In this document: in pieces, positions 1 through 9,293 of the stretch
Position numbering within the stretch: the stretch's first letter is position 1
Layout of the letters: the number at the start of each line of letters is the position of its first letter
Source of the DNA: Limnospira fusiformis SAG 85.79
GTDB lineage: Bacteria; Cyanobacteriota; Cyanobacteriia; Cyanobacteriales; Microcoleaceae
Reading direction: 5' to 3'
NCBI RefSeq assembly: GCF_012516315.1
Contig: NZ_CP051185.1
Coordinates: 5,709,363 to 5,773,362 of the forward strand
Length of the DNA stretch: 64,000 bases
The notes under the pieces: generated by a model
What the model was told of the DNA's origin: nothing
What the model saw: only the letters and a program-made list of their open reading frames with translations
Databases searched by the model: none
Program-made: the position numbers and the translations under genes

Positions 1-107
1 TTATTAAGGAACTTTTCAACCCCCAAAGTCCGGCTTATCAAAAATTTGGGATTAAACTCTGGTTATTAGTGAGTTTAGAAATTTGGCTACAAACCCAGAA
101 AAATTAA
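1..107 (+). CDS. C-terminal tail of a probable asparagine synthase-like protein (partial)
   Basis: An open frame entering from the left edge ends at TAA 105-107 and encodes about 34 residues. The tail contains AYQKFGIKLWLLVSLEIWL, which resembles the C-terminal helix of glutamine-hydrolysing asparagine synthases and related amidotransferases. Only the tail is visible, so family assignment is tentative. Its stop codon overlaps the convergent dndD stop (104-106) by two bases, so the two genes end tail to tail. Confidence 0.4.
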   Translation, partial: IKELFNPQSPAYQKFGIKLWLLVSLEIWLQTQKN

Positions 108-2089
108 CTGTTGATAAAATAACCAGGTACAATAGTTGTGTGTCCTTGTTTGGGGTCATATTTAAGTAAATATTCACGGGCGATCGCCTCTTGTTGTCGG
201 AGGCTTTTTAATTCGGGTTCGCCAATTTCTGTATCTGTAGATAGCAAAATTACCTGATGGCTGGCGGAGGGAAAATATCGTTCAATTAGGTTATAGCGGT
301 GAGAGGAGTCTAGCCTTCCCAGGGGGGTATCAATAGCAATAGGAAGCTGGCGACCAGAAACCCGCGCCAGACCCCACAAAAAAGCGATCGCCAATAGTTG
401 TTTTTCCCCGGCAGATAAGCGATGTTTGGGGACGGGTTGACCTTGGGGGTCATACAGAGACAAACTAAAATCTTGGGTAGCAATAACGACTCGATGAACT
501 AGGTCTGATTTATGGAGAAGATAGCGGAAGCATTCAGTCACTTCTATTTCCAGCTTATTAAGTTTTCGGAGGGTCAACTTTTCCCGAAATTGTACTAAAG
601 TTTTTTGTACCCTTTCGGAAGTTTGGATAATGTGGTTGGCATTTTTGCGATCGATAGTCACCTGGCTATATTCGGACAATTCTTTCTTAGTTTTTTCCAC
701 CATAGCCTCATAGCGATCGCGCTTAATTATAGCTTGATCATAATCCCTTTTCACCTTCGCCACATCCGCCCCCGCATCAGAAACCGCCTGTAAAAGTTCT
801 TCGTAAACCTCCGGGGGTGCCGCCACATTTAGCTGTCTTTCCTTAGCTACAATCGTCTCCTGAATGCCTATCAGTTCATTTTTAAAAGACTTGGTTTGGC
901 TAATTTGATTAGGGAGTTGATGTTCGAGAACACTGGTAAGCTGTCCGAGAGTAATTTCATCCATATCTAACCAAAAATCCTGTAAAGAATCATCGGAACT
1001 GGTGGAACTCTCCGACTCCAAAAAACTCCGAACCTTATCCAAACTAATATCGCCCAAATCCAGAGTTTTCAAATACTCCAATAATCGGCGATCGCGTTCC
1101 GCCACCACCTCCCGCGCAATTCTGGCTTTTTTCTCCCTAATTTCCTTTTCCCCCTGCACTTTTCCCCGCTCTAACAGAGGCTGAATTAATGCCAAAGGTA
1201 GCCAAGCAGCCGCCATTTCTCGCAAGCGATCGCGCTTTTCATTTAACCTCTCTTGTTCCTCCCGTAATTGTCTTTCAATTTGGTCTCTTTCCTGGGCTAC
1301 CTTACCCCCTTCAGTCCGAAACTTATCACGAGTTTGTCTTTCTCGTTTATGGGCTTTTTGTAACTCCGTATCAAGTCGCACAACCTGCAACTTTGCCTCT
1401 TCCCAATCTGCTATTTGTTCATTTAACTTTGACTCAATTGCTTCCAAAGTAGCCAACTCAGAGACCTCAGCCAACTCCTTGCGTTTCCGACTCACCAAAA
1501 TATTCAAATCCACCGATAAACGTTCCGCCAACTCCAACCCCAAAAGGGACTGAATAGCCTGGATAACCGTACTCGGAGGACTGTCTAATTCCGCCAATTC
1601 CTTGACCTGTTCCCCATCAAATAGAAACAGATTAGAAATTCCCAAAGGAAAGAAATCTTCGACTCGTTCATCCCAAGTTTCCACCAAACCCTTATCCGGC
1701 CAATCATCAATCAAAATACCCAACGTATCCTTACCATTTTTTAGATGTCTATTCCAGCGTCTTTGGATGCGAAATTCCACCTGTTTATTTTCTAAAATAT
1801 GTTCAAATAATAGTTCCACGCAGGTCATTTCATGGGGTGGGGTATGTTTATTAATCGCCTGTTTGAGGAAATCAGGATAGGCAATATTTCCCCTAGTCGA
1901 ACATTGGGCGCGCGCACCATAAAACACCAAGCGCATAGCATCCATTAGCGTAGTTTTTCCGCCTCCATTCATCCCCCCAAGTAGGACAATAGGACTGACC
2001 GTTTCACCAGTCATTTGCGGACGCAGGTTAATAACTTGTTTACCGCGATAGGGGCCGAAGTTTTGCAGAGTCAATTCCAGGAAAATCAC
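104..2089 (-). CDS. dndD: DNA phosphorothioation system ATPase DndD
   Basis: A 661-residue SMC/Rad50-like ATPase. The Walker A motif GGMNGGGKTT is near residue 38. A long glutamate/arginine/lysine-rich coiled coil fills the centre. The ABC signature LSAGEKQ is near residue 558, with Walker B LPIAID just after it. The segment FLFDGEQVKEL is typical of DndD. In Dnd systems DndD works with DndC (and DndE) to replace a non-bridging backbone oxygen with sulfur, probably giving ATP-dependent DNA nicking or opening. It lies 192 bp downstream of dndC on the same strand and is probably the last gene of that operon. No dndE follows it; its 3' end meets a convergent gene. Confidence 0.93.
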   Translation of the reverse strand: MIFLELTLQNFGPYRGKQVINLRPQMTGETVSPIVLLGGMNGGGKTTLMDAMRLVFYGARAQCSTRGNIAYPDFLKQAINKHTPPHEMTCVELLFEHILENKQVEFRIQRRWNRHLKNGKDTLGILIDDWPDKGLVETWDERVEDFFPLGISNLFLFDGEQVKELAELDSPPSTVIQAIQSLLGLELAERLSVDLNILVSRKRKELAEVSELATLEAIESKLNEQIADWEEAKLQVVRLDTELQKAHKRERQTRDKFRTEGGKVAQERDQIERQLREEQERLNEKRDRLREMAAAWLPLALIQPLLERGKVQGEKEIREKKARIAREVVAERDRRLLEYLKTLDLGDISLDKVRSFLESESSTSSDDSLQDFWLDMDEITLGQLTSVLEHQLPNQISQTKSFKNELIGIQETIVAKERQLNVAAPPEVYEELLQAVSDAGADVAKVKRDYDQAIIKRDRYEAMVEKTKKELSEYSQVTIDRKNANHIIQTSERVQKTLVQFREKLTLRKLNKLEIEVTECFRYLLHKSDLVHRVVIATQDFSLSLYDPQGQPVPKHRLSAGEKQLLAIAFLWGLARVSGRQLPIAIDTPLGRLDSSHRYNLIERYFPSASHQVILLSTDTEIGEPELKSLRQQEAIAREYLLKYDPKQGHTTIVPGYFINS

Positions 2090-2281
2090 AGAATAGCAGT
2101 TTCCGTAAAGGTTAATAGAGTGGAGCCAGAAATCAACAACTTATGGAGTTAGGATATAGCCCCCTTGAGTTGCACCAAATCAAGGCATCAATTTTCATCC
2201 TAGGGGGTTAATTAATCCAACTTGTGACCAATCACAAATCACGGGATAACTAACCCCCAGAAGCATCTTAATACATGACGC

Positions 2282-3868
2282 TTAACTAAATTTGAGACTC
2301 GCCCAGTTTAGCTGTTGGGGAGGTTCCGGTTTTTCACCATTGACAATTTTTTTGATATCTTCAACTTTTCCTTCCTTAGCGGCTTGTTTCAGGTCTCGCT
2401 GATAGTGTGCATTTGCGATCGCTTCTGATTGCGATCGAGAACTCGTTTCAAAGCATCTTTCTAAGGTATCATAGATTCCGGTACGCCGCGACATAGTTTT
2501 ATACTGTCGTTCAGTATCCAGGAGTCTGGTCATCAGTTCTAAATACATCGGATCACCTTCGCTAAGTTCCTCCAAAATCTGCCATTCATCCACACCCAAC
2601 ATAGCATTACCACCACCATGGCGAGGGTCTTCAAAAGGTTCTCCTGTCACCTCTTGATAAATTCTCGGCAAACTATCATCAAATTCGTGTCTTTCCTCCA
2701 ACCATATCCGCCGAATTTCGCTAAGTTCCTCGGGTTGAATTAAGGTTATATCCCGCATATCAGGCGGTGCATTTTTACGAACCTGTTGTTGAGCTTCTAA
2801 TACCCGCCTTAACCAATATTCCCGCCATTCTCGTTTATAGGGTCCTGGTATCGGTTCGACTGACGTTTCTCCGTCAACATTCCTTTCAAACAATTGCACT
2901 GTCCCAAATATCCGCCGGAAGTCTCTTTTATCGCGATCATTTTTTACATCTAATTCCTTACGAATATCCAACAGAGGCTGCATCCACTCTTTAGCTTCAT
3001 CATTTAGGATCATGGCTTCCATTGATTTATCTTGACTCACCAATGTACAAACCCAACAGCCAAATCGAGAATCTCCACAGCTAGGGGTTGAGGTATCAAT
3101 AACTAAGGGACATTCATTGTCTGCTGTAGCGCCTCGATACATTGTAAATAAGTCTTTATTACTGTAATTCCAAGGGTTTTCAAACTGCATCAAATACAGC
3201 CATACTTCGTCATTTGTCCAGGTTTCAATAGGAGTATAAAGCAAAGAACTAGGTAAATGAGGATGAGGACATAGATGTTCTCTCACACGCTTTAATTCTC
3301 GCTTTTCCATAATTGCTGCTCGATTAGCACTTTCTGTTTTACGGGTTCCCAAGACTACAATTGTTTCACCACTTGATCGGACAACATTACGGATAAAACG
3401 ATTAGATGGATCTACCTTTAAACGCACAGTACACCACCGGAATTTATGTCGAGGTGCTGGATATCCTTTTCCAATTAAACTTACCCAGTATGTCTGTGCT
3501 ATCTCAGGGACTAGCAAATGAGGTTGGACGGGCATATTTTGTATCTTAGCAGCCTCTTGCATTTTTTCTAAAGATTTTTTGACCCACGCTGAAACTACTG
3601 GATTTTCAACTAGAGTATCTGTTGTGATTACATGAATTGTCTTATGGCGTTTTTCTGGGGGTAGTTGCGCGATCGCATTCCAAATTAGTTGTAATGTGGC
3701 TGTGCTATCTTTACCGCCAGAATAACCTATCACCCAAGGAATATGATCCAAGCAGTAGAGTTCTTGAATTTCTTGGGTTAACAATTCTAGTGATTTTACA
3801 AATTCTTCAATTTTGGTATTTGGCGTATTTTGACTATCTGGAAATAAACTAATTTGTTCAGCATTCAT
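2282..3868 (-). CDS. dndC: DNA phosphorothioation sulfurtransferase DndC
   Basis: A PAPS-reductase-like enzyme that transfers sulfur to the DNA backbone. The PP-loop SGGKDST lies near residue 50. Conserved cysteines (RWCTVRLK, NECPLV, and PSCGDSRFGCWVC near residue 265) fit the DndC iron-sulfur cluster site. The open frame extends upstream to 3934. I prefer the ATG at 3868 because it has a CAGGAG Shine-Dalgarno nine bases ahead and lies beyond the stop of the upstream nuclease gene (3891), giving a 528-residue protein of usual length. An ATG at 3907 would instead overlap the nuclease gene. It forms an operon with the HNH nuclease upstream and dndD downstream. Confidence 0.93.
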   Translation of the reverse strand: MNAEQISLFPDSQNTPNTKIEEFVKSLELLTQEIQELYCLDHIPWVIGYSGGKDSTATLQLIWNAIAQLPPEKRHKTIHVITTDTLVENPVVSAWVKKSLEKMQEAAKIQNMPVQPHLLVPEIAQTYWVSLIGKGYPAPRHKFRWCTVRLKVDPSNRFIRNVVRSSGETIVVLGTRKTESANRAAIMEKRELKRVREHLCPHPHLPSSLLYTPIETWTNDEVWLYLMQFENPWNYSNKDLFTMYRGATADNECPLVIDTSTPSCGDSRFGCWVCTLVSQDKSMEAMILNDEAKEWMQPLLDIRKELDVKNDRDKRDFRRIFGTVQLFERNVDGETSVEPIPGPYKREWREYWLRRVLEAQQQVRKNAPPDMRDITLIQPEELSEIRRIWLEERHEFDDSLPRIYQEVTGEPFEDPRHGGGNAMLGVDEWQILEELSEGDPMYLELMTRLLDTERQYKTMSRRTGIYDTLERCFETSSRSQSEAIANAHYQRDLKQAAKEGKVEDIKKIVNGEKPEPPQQLNWASLKFS

Positions 3869-3890
3869 TTGATAATACTCCTGTAAATAA

Positions 3891-4841
3891 TCAAGCTCTG
3901 AAAACATGGTAACGATGCCATTGTAGCGACTCAAGACTAGGATAGTATTTTTCCTGAGATGGCAAAAATATTCGCTCTCCGTGAAATTCTTTAATCTGTT
4001 TCCCCATAGATTGAGTTTCTTTTAAATTACTGCCAATTACAATTCTGTATCTGCTATCTATAGAAAACCAGCCCATATCAAATGCCCAGTGATGATTTTT
4101 GCAAAATGAAATACCATTATTGATTTGATTGTTATGGAATTGAGAAAAGGGCTTAATATGTGCGCCATCTACAATATTTTGACTACAATTTTTGCTGATA
4201 TTTAAGCCGCAAAAAGCACATTTATAATCATAAATATGTACAACAACTTTTCTAAAAAATGCCTGCCTTATCCATGATTTTTTCATGTGATAAGTAGGCG
4301 TTTCTGAAGTAGGCTTTTGTTCATGGTCAAGCATGGCTAACTTTTCATTAAGATTCACCAAGGATTCTATGTCTTCATGGTTATTTGAAAACCACGTTGC
4401 AATTAGTATGTTAGTCAACTCTTGTCTAGTTTTTTCATTTTTAAGAAAGTCAAAAAGCTCATCGTCTACCTTAACATAATTGACTGCTTGTTTAAGTTTT
4501 CCTAAACTCTTAGGCTGAAAACCATCAAATTCCTCATGAAATTGTATGTGCCAAAAATTATCTCGTTTTAGATGGAAAAAAGGGTAATGTAGTCCGCCTG
4601 AGTAAGATGGATTACCTAAAATTTTCCAATATTTGTTAAATGCACTAACTAAATCATCAGATACAGTGATTTCATTCTCCGTAATTAATCCCTCGGATAT
4701 CAGATCTATAACTGATAAAAGTAAAATAGGCTTATAGGGAGCCTGTCCCTTTTGACGGGTATTGCTGACTTTAAGCTTGGCAAACATATCACAGTAGTCT
4801 ACCAAGTTTCGGCTATGTTTGTCTGGTCTGGTGTTTGTCAC
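3891..4841 (-). CDS. Sulfur-binding-domain HNH endonuclease (phosphorothioated-DNA-recognising restriction enzyme)
   Basis: A 316-residue protein. The N-terminal half (YKPILLLSVIDL, then PSYSGGLHYPFFHL) matches the sulfur-binding domain of ScoMcrA-type enzymes. The C-terminal quarter is an HNH nuclease: zinc ligands in CAFCG, the DGAHIKPFS segment, then NGISFCKNHHWAFD. Known members are type IV enzymes that bind phosphorothioated DNA and cut nearby, attacking sulfur-modified foreign DNA. Here the gene is first in the dndC-dndD operon, which is paradoxical (see findings). The start is GTG at 4841 with a strong AGGAGG four to five bases upstream. Family assignment is firm; the role beside an active modification system is inference. 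Confidence 0.85.
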   Translation of the reverse strand: MTNTRPDKHSRNLVDYCDMFAKLKVSNTRQKGQAPYKPILLLSVIDLISEGLITENEITVSDDLVSAFNKYWKILGNPSYSGGLHYPFFHLKRDNFWHIQFHEEFDGFQPKSLGKLKQAVNYVKVDDELFDFLKNEKTRQELTNILIATWFSNNHEDIESLVNLNEKLAMLDHEQKPTSETPTYHMKKSWIRQAFFRKVVVHIYDYKCAFCGLNISKNCSQNIVDGAHIKPFSQFHNNQINNGISFCKNHHWAFDMGWFSIDSRYRIVIGSNLKETQSMGKQIKEFHGERIFLPSQEKYYPSLESLQWHRYHVFRA

Positions 4842-4861
4842 TGTCCCTCCTAACAGATAGA

Positions 4862-4950
4862 ATAGCCTTGCCGAAATGCCCCATATAGGATAGTATGCGA
4901 TTGGGGACAGAAGTTTTTAAAAACCATATCAGTATAGTAGTACAATAGCT
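4862..4950. promoter_or_regulatory. Divergent Dnd promoter region with a perfect 12-bp palindrome
   Basis: This gap separates the minus-strand nuclease-dndC-dndD operon from the plus-strand dndB pair. It must carry promoters for both. It contains the perfect palindrome GTTTTTAAAAAC at 4913-4924, a candidate operator. DndB proteins act as Dnd repressors in other bacteria, so autoregulation here is plausible but unproven. Confidence 0.35.
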
Positions 4951-6531
4951 ATGACGATCGCAAGGAACCCAAAAACCGAGGGACAGCCAGGGGAACTAGG
5001 ACAACTGCTAACCGAGTTGTTAAATAATAGCGATCGCATTTTAGTTCAACCGACATCAATGGGAGTCACCCAAGGATATATAGGCGCAGTCAGCCTAGAA
5101 TGGGCTGCCAGTCACATTGGTTATGCTTCCGAATTACCCCTATTTAAAAGCCACATTGACCCCGAAACCCAAAATATAGAAAGAGGCGCAGAAACCATTG
5201 ATGCTATACTCCAGCGACCCCTAGACTGGTCACGTCAAGCCATCTTGGTACAATACCTGATTACCCACAATTGGGATCGGAAATTTCCCCCCCTCGTCGT
5301 CGTTATTAGTCCCCACTGGGTAGATAACCCGCAAGCACCACAATGGGATAAAAACGGACAAGCTACCTGTTCAGCCGCCCAATATATCCCCTTAGATGAA
5401 CATGGAAAAATCGGCATCTTAGATTTATCATCTTCCGTCTCTGTCTTTGCTTTAGATGGACAGCATAGACTCATGGGGATTCAGGGAGTCATAGAATTAT
5501 TAAAAACCCGGAAAATACAACCCTATAGCAAACTCAAAAAGCCTGTCGGTGAACCCATCACTTGGGATAAATTGCCTATAGTAAATATGCACCCACAAGA
5601 TAAACTAGCCGCCTTAAACCACGAAACCATTGGCATTGAATTTATCCCCGCCGTCTTGGCTGGAGAGACTAGACAGCAAGCACAAAGGCGAATTAGGTCT
5701 ATTTTTGTACACCTTAATCAAATGGCAGTTAAACTCAGTAAAGGACAGTTAGCCGCCTTAGATGAAAATGATGGCTTTTCTATTGTTTGTCGCCAAGTAG
5801 CTGTTAATCATCCCCTACTCAAAGATGAACCCGGACGTAAGCCTCGGATTAACTGGGATAGCGCCACAGTTGCCACCAAATCAACAGTATTAACTACCTT
5901 ACAAGCCTTACGAGATATGGCGGAATTATATCTAGGTTGTTACCCTAAATTTCGAGGTTGGAAAGCGCCACAACCCGGTTTGGTTCCCTACCGTCCCGAA
6001 CCCGAAGAGTTGGCATTAGGTACTCAGGAATTAATGAGTTTATTTGATGGTTTGGCGAGTTTACCCAGTTATCAAAAACTTACACAAGGAATGGAAACTC
6101 CTGATTTGCGAAGGTTTGGATTTGAACGCCCCCCAGGATTAGGAAATATTTTATTTAGACCCGTGGGACAAATAGCGATCGCTCATGGTATTGGTAAGGT
6201 GGTATTTCACTATCAACAACCCTTGGAAACCGTATTTAAAAAGTTAGTTAAATTTGATGCCGAGGGTGGTTTTAATCATATAGAATACCCTCAATCTATA
6301 TGGTATGGCGTATTATATGATCCCAATAAACGCCGAGTCCGAGTAGCTGGTCGGTCTTTGGCTACTGATTTAATTGTTTATTTACTAGGAGAAATCACCG
6401 AATTAATGGATGAGGCAATGATACGCAAACAACTGGCTGAGGCGCGGACTTTTGAAAAACGGGCGATTAATTTTGAGGGTCGGATAGTTAAACCCAGGGA
6501 AGTAGGATTACCTGACCCTATAGATTTATGA
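4951..6531 (+). CDS. dndB: DndB-like protein with DGQHR motif
   Basis: A 526-residue protein with the diagnostic DGQHR motif in SVFALDGQHRLMGIQ, near residue 170. DndB in characterised Dnd systems is a DNA-binding regulator that influences modification frequency. This copy is longer than the roughly 350-400 residues usual for DndB. The extra length lies in the C-terminal half. It is transcribed away from the nuclease-dndC-dndD operon and is followed 38 bp later by a second DGQHR gene. No clear Shine-Dalgarno precedes the ATG. Confidence 0.85.
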   Translation: MTIARNPKTEGQPGELGQLLTELLNNSDRILVQPTSMGVTQGYIGAVSLEWAASHIGYASELPLFKSHIDPETQNIERGAETIDAILQRPLDWSRQAILVQYLITHNWDRKFPPLVVVISPHWVDNPQAPQWDKNGQATCSAAQYIPLDEHGKIGILDLSSSVSVFALDGQHRLMGIQGVIELLKTRKIQPYSKLKKPVGEPITWDKLPIVNMHPQDKLAALNHETIGIEFIPAVLAGETRQQAQRRIRSIFVHLNQMAVKLSKGQLAALDENDGFSIVCRQVAVNHPLLKDEPGRKPRINWDSATVATKSTVLTTLQALRDMAELYLGCYPKFRGWKAPQPGLVPYRPEPEELALGTQELMSLFDGLASLPSYQKLTQGMETPDLRRFGFERPPGLGNILFRPVGQIAIAHGIGKVVFHYQQPLETVFKKLVKFDAEGGFNHIEYPQSIWYGVLYDPNKRRVRVAGRSLATDLIVYLLGEITELMDEAMIRKQLAEARTFEKRAINFEGRIVKPREVGLPDPIDL

Positions 6532-6569
6532 TATCATCTAGCCATATATCTATATCCACTAATTAAACC

Positions 6570-7751
6570 ATGGTTAATGATGAACCTACCAATAAAATAG
6601 ACCATTTGGTGGCACCTCTTGATAATCAATACTACCGCGAGAGGTGTTATTTGGGGTTGATGTGTCACCAGGGAGGGCGACAAATGATTCAAATTAATGT
6701 CCCAGCCCAAGATTTACCAACTCTCCTACAGGCGCGACCCTCCCAGGGAAATGACCCGGACTCTGGCAAAAATCGACCCGAGATTAAAGGTCATGCTGAG
6801 GAAATTAAAGACTATATTATCCAGCGTGTTCATAAAAATAAACCCTGGATTTTGGGAACACTGACAGCTAATGTTAATCCTGAAGATATCCAAATTCTTG
6901 ACTTGGGTAGAGGCGTGTGTTTTGTGATAATTCCCCGTGGTCATAAGTTAGATATCACTGATGGACAACACCGCAAAACCGCCATTCATCAATTAATTGA
7001 AAGTGATTTAGGAAAGTTAATCGGTGAGGATGATTTTCCGATTACTTTGGTTTTGGAGGAGAATTTTAATCAGTGTCAGACCGACTTTAGGGATATGGCG
7101 CAAGCCAGACAATTAGATAAATCTTTGCTGGTTTCTTTTGGGGAACATTCCGGTCGCATTGGGATTACCAAAAATTTGGTCAATCGCGTTTCCATGTTTT
7201 ATGGGAAAACTGAGAAGGTGAAAAAAAGCCCTTCCACTAAGCAGAAGTTGATTTATACTAATGCTTATATTGTGAATTTGGTCAGTTGTGCTTTTACTAA
7301 TCAGCCGGATAATGACTTAGAAGATTATGATGTAGAAATGGCATCCCATGAATTAACTCAATGTCTGAATCAGTTTTTTTCGGAATGTCCGGTCACATCA
7401 CATATTGCTAATCAGAGTGTGGATGAATTAACGGTTGAAGAAGTGGCTAATTTTAAGGAAAAATATTTATTAGGTTTTCGGGTGGGTTTGGAAATACTGG
7501 GGCGACTGTTATATATGACCTATGACGGTCAGCAAAATGAGTTTAATCGAAGTAAAATATCTCAGTTGGCGCAACTGGACTGGTCGCGGGAGAGTCGTCT
7601 ATGGGAAAATAATGTGGTCACGATAGATCCTAACCCCAAAAACCCCCATAAACCCTATAAAATTTCCATGGGGGCTAGTCAGGTGAGAATTGCGGTTAAT
7701 ATAGTTAAAGCCTATTTGGGCTGGGGTTCATCTCATCCCTATCTGAGTTAA
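6570..7751 (+). CDS. Second DGQHR-motif (DndB-like) protein
   Basis: A 393-residue protein with DGQHR in KLDITDGQHRKTAIHQL, near residue 133. Its size is closer to classical DndB than that of the upstream 526-residue paralogue, and outside the motif the two look weakly similar by eye. The 38 bp spacing on the same strand suggests a dndB1-dndB2 operon. Paired, unequal DGQHR proteins could split repressor and modification-modulating roles, which is inference. Confidence 0.82.
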   Translation: MVNDEPTNKIDHLVAPLDNQYYRERCYLGLMCHQGGRQMIQINVPAQDLPTLLQARPSQGNDPDSGKNRPEIKGHAEEIKDYIIQRVHKNKPWILGTLTANVNPEDIQILDLGRGVCFVIIPRGHKLDITDGQHRKTAIHQLIESDLGKLIGEDDFPITLVLEENFNQCQTDFRDMAQARQLDKSLLVSFGEHSGRIGITKNLVNRVSMFYGKTEKVKKSPSTKQKLIYTNAYIVNLVSCAFTNQPDNDLEDYDVEMASHELTQCLNQFFSECPVTSHIANQSVDELTVEEVANFKEKYLLGFRVGLEILGRLLYMTYDGQQNEFNRSKISQLAQLDWSRESRLWENNVVTIDPNPKNPHKPYKISMGASQVRIAVNIVKAYLGWGSSHPYLS

Positions 7752-7809
7752 ATGTTATGGTGGGGGTAGTATACTGGTGATAGCCATTTTTAAAGATATC
7801 TTAAACCTT

Positions 7810-8475
7810 ATGGTCGATCGCCATGAAAAACATGAAAAAATTATCATATTTGACTTTGATGGGACTTTAGCTGATACCTTGGAAGTGGTGATTAGCATTA
7901 CCAATGACCTGGCGGCAGATTTTGGATATTCCCCCACCACAGCCACTGATTTACAGCAATTACAAAATCTCAATTCTTGGCAAATTATTAAGCTGTCTAA
8001 TATCTCCCTATTCAAAATTCCTAAACTCCTGCGCCGAGTCCAGCAGGAATTACAAAATAATCTCGGATCTATTTCTCTATTTCCGGGTATTCCTGAAGCC
8101 TTAAACGACCTGAAAAACCAAGGCTGTCAACTATCTATTATCACGTCTAACTCACCAAGTAATGTGGAATTTGTGTTAAACCGACATGGTGTTTTAGCAC
8201 TTTTTGATAATCTGAATTCCGAGTCAACACTCTTTGGGAAACACCGAATTATTAACCGCCTACTAAAACAGCAAAATATCCCCAAACATCAAGCGGTTTA
8301 TGTGGGAGATGAAACCAGAGATATCACCGCAGCCCACAAATCGAAAATTAAGAGTATCGCGGTAACTTGGGGGTTTAATTCGGCTAATGTACTGGCTAAA
8401 TATAAGCCGGATTTTATGATGAATCAACCCCAAGACTTACCCCCAACGATCGCATCTATTTTCCCGATAAATTAG
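7810..8475 (+). CDS. HAD-superfamily hydrolase (phosphoglycolate phosphatase-like)
   Basis: A HAD phosphatase of about 221 residues. Motif I is DFDGTLADT near the N terminus, motif II IITSNSPSN, a lysine-containing FGKHR serves as motif III, and motif IV is VGDETRD. The helical cap between motifs I and II fits the Gph/PpaX type. The open frame extends to a GTG at 7777, but the ATG at 7810 puts motif I at the usual distance. It follows dndB2 by 58 bp and may be read through. Its stop overlaps the convergent SWIM gene stop. The substrate is unknown. Confidence 0.85.
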   Translation: MVDRHEKHEKIIIFDFDGTLADTLEVVISITNDLAADFGYSPTTATDLQQLQNLNSWQIIKLSNISLFKIPKLLRRVQQELQNNLGSISLFPGIPEALNDLKNQGCQLSIITSNSPSNVEFVLNRHGVLALFDNLNSESTLFGKHRIINRLLKQQNIPKHQAVYVGDETRDITAAHKSKIKSIAVTWGFNSANVLAKYKPDFMMNQPQDLPPTIASIFPIN

Positions 8476-9293
8476 CCTTCCGACTCTCGATTGAATCCCC
8501 TCAAAACGGCGCGATCGCTGACATTTTTATAAATGGTTTCTAAATACTGCATAACCACATCCGCCGCCGTGGCTGTAGTCCCCAGAGGAATTGGACCTAA
8601 CACATCCAAAACTGTCTCGCTTCCTGGAGGTGGTGAAATCACGACTAAAGAAGATTCCAACTGTTGTTTATACTGCCAATATTCACTCACCACAGGAGGT
8701 TCATAACCCTTGACAGAGGGGGATACTTTGGAGGTTTTTCTGTCTTTTTTCCCCCCACCAGAACCCCGTATATTTCGCAATTTAGCGATAATCTCTTCTT
8801 TCAAGCGTCCCCGCAGTTGAAATAAGACAAATGGATCTTCACTAAAGCGATCGCCTAACATATAATAAACTGCACCAATATGCTTACAGGGGTTAGCCGG
8901 ATCTGGACAACTACACCGAGAGTGTACTTCATCCAAATTAAAAGGAAATAGCCGCAAGCCATTTTTAGCAAATACATCCTCAATATTATAAGGCATTTCC
9001 CCCGCTAACAACTTCGCCGAAAAAATCGCCTGCTGGGATAATGTTTCAATCACATATCCCCATTCTTCCTCCGTAAAAGCATCTAACCACAATTCCACCT
9101 GATAAGGTTCCGCTTGCGTCCCTTGAACTTGCGCCAGAACCCGCTGACCAGTAAATTCAATATTGAGAACATTACCCTGTCTCGCATAATTTCTCGCCCT
9201 TTCCAATCGTTTCTTAAACCGATAGCGATTCAGAATGTCTAACCATTGCTGGGTCCACCATTCCTGATTATTTTCTATATGGTAATCTGCCAT
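8472..9293 (-). CDS. SWIM zinc-finger protein
   Basis: A 273-residue protein with a SWIM zinc finger, CSCPDPANPCKHI, in the middle. A glycine/lysine-rich linker (GSGGGKKDRK) follows. SWIM proteins of this size are common in cyanobacteria, and some stand beside SNF2 helicases; none is visible here. The ATG at 9293 (MADYHIENNQEWW) is preferred over the in-frame start at 9308. The 3' end overlaps the convergent HAD gene by four bases. Confidence 0.75.
   Translation of the reverse strand: MADYHIENNQEWWTQQWLDILNRYRFKKRLERARNYARQGNVLNIEFTGQRVLAQVQGTQAEPYQVELWLDAFTEEEWGYVIETLSQQAIFSAKLLAGEMPYNIEDVFAKNGLRLFPFNLDEVHSRCSCPDPANPCKHIGAVYYMLGDRFSEDPFVLFQLRGRLKEEIIAKLRNIRGSGGGKKDRKTSKVSPSVKGYEPPVVSEYWQYKQQLESSLVVISPPPGSETVLDVLGPIPLGTTATAADVVMQYLETIYKNVSDRAVLRGFNRESEG

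Noticed and set aside
4862..4950. A small dndE gene near the Dnd genes
   Set aside because: Neither this gap nor 2090-2281 has an open frame of the about 110-130 residues expected for DndE.
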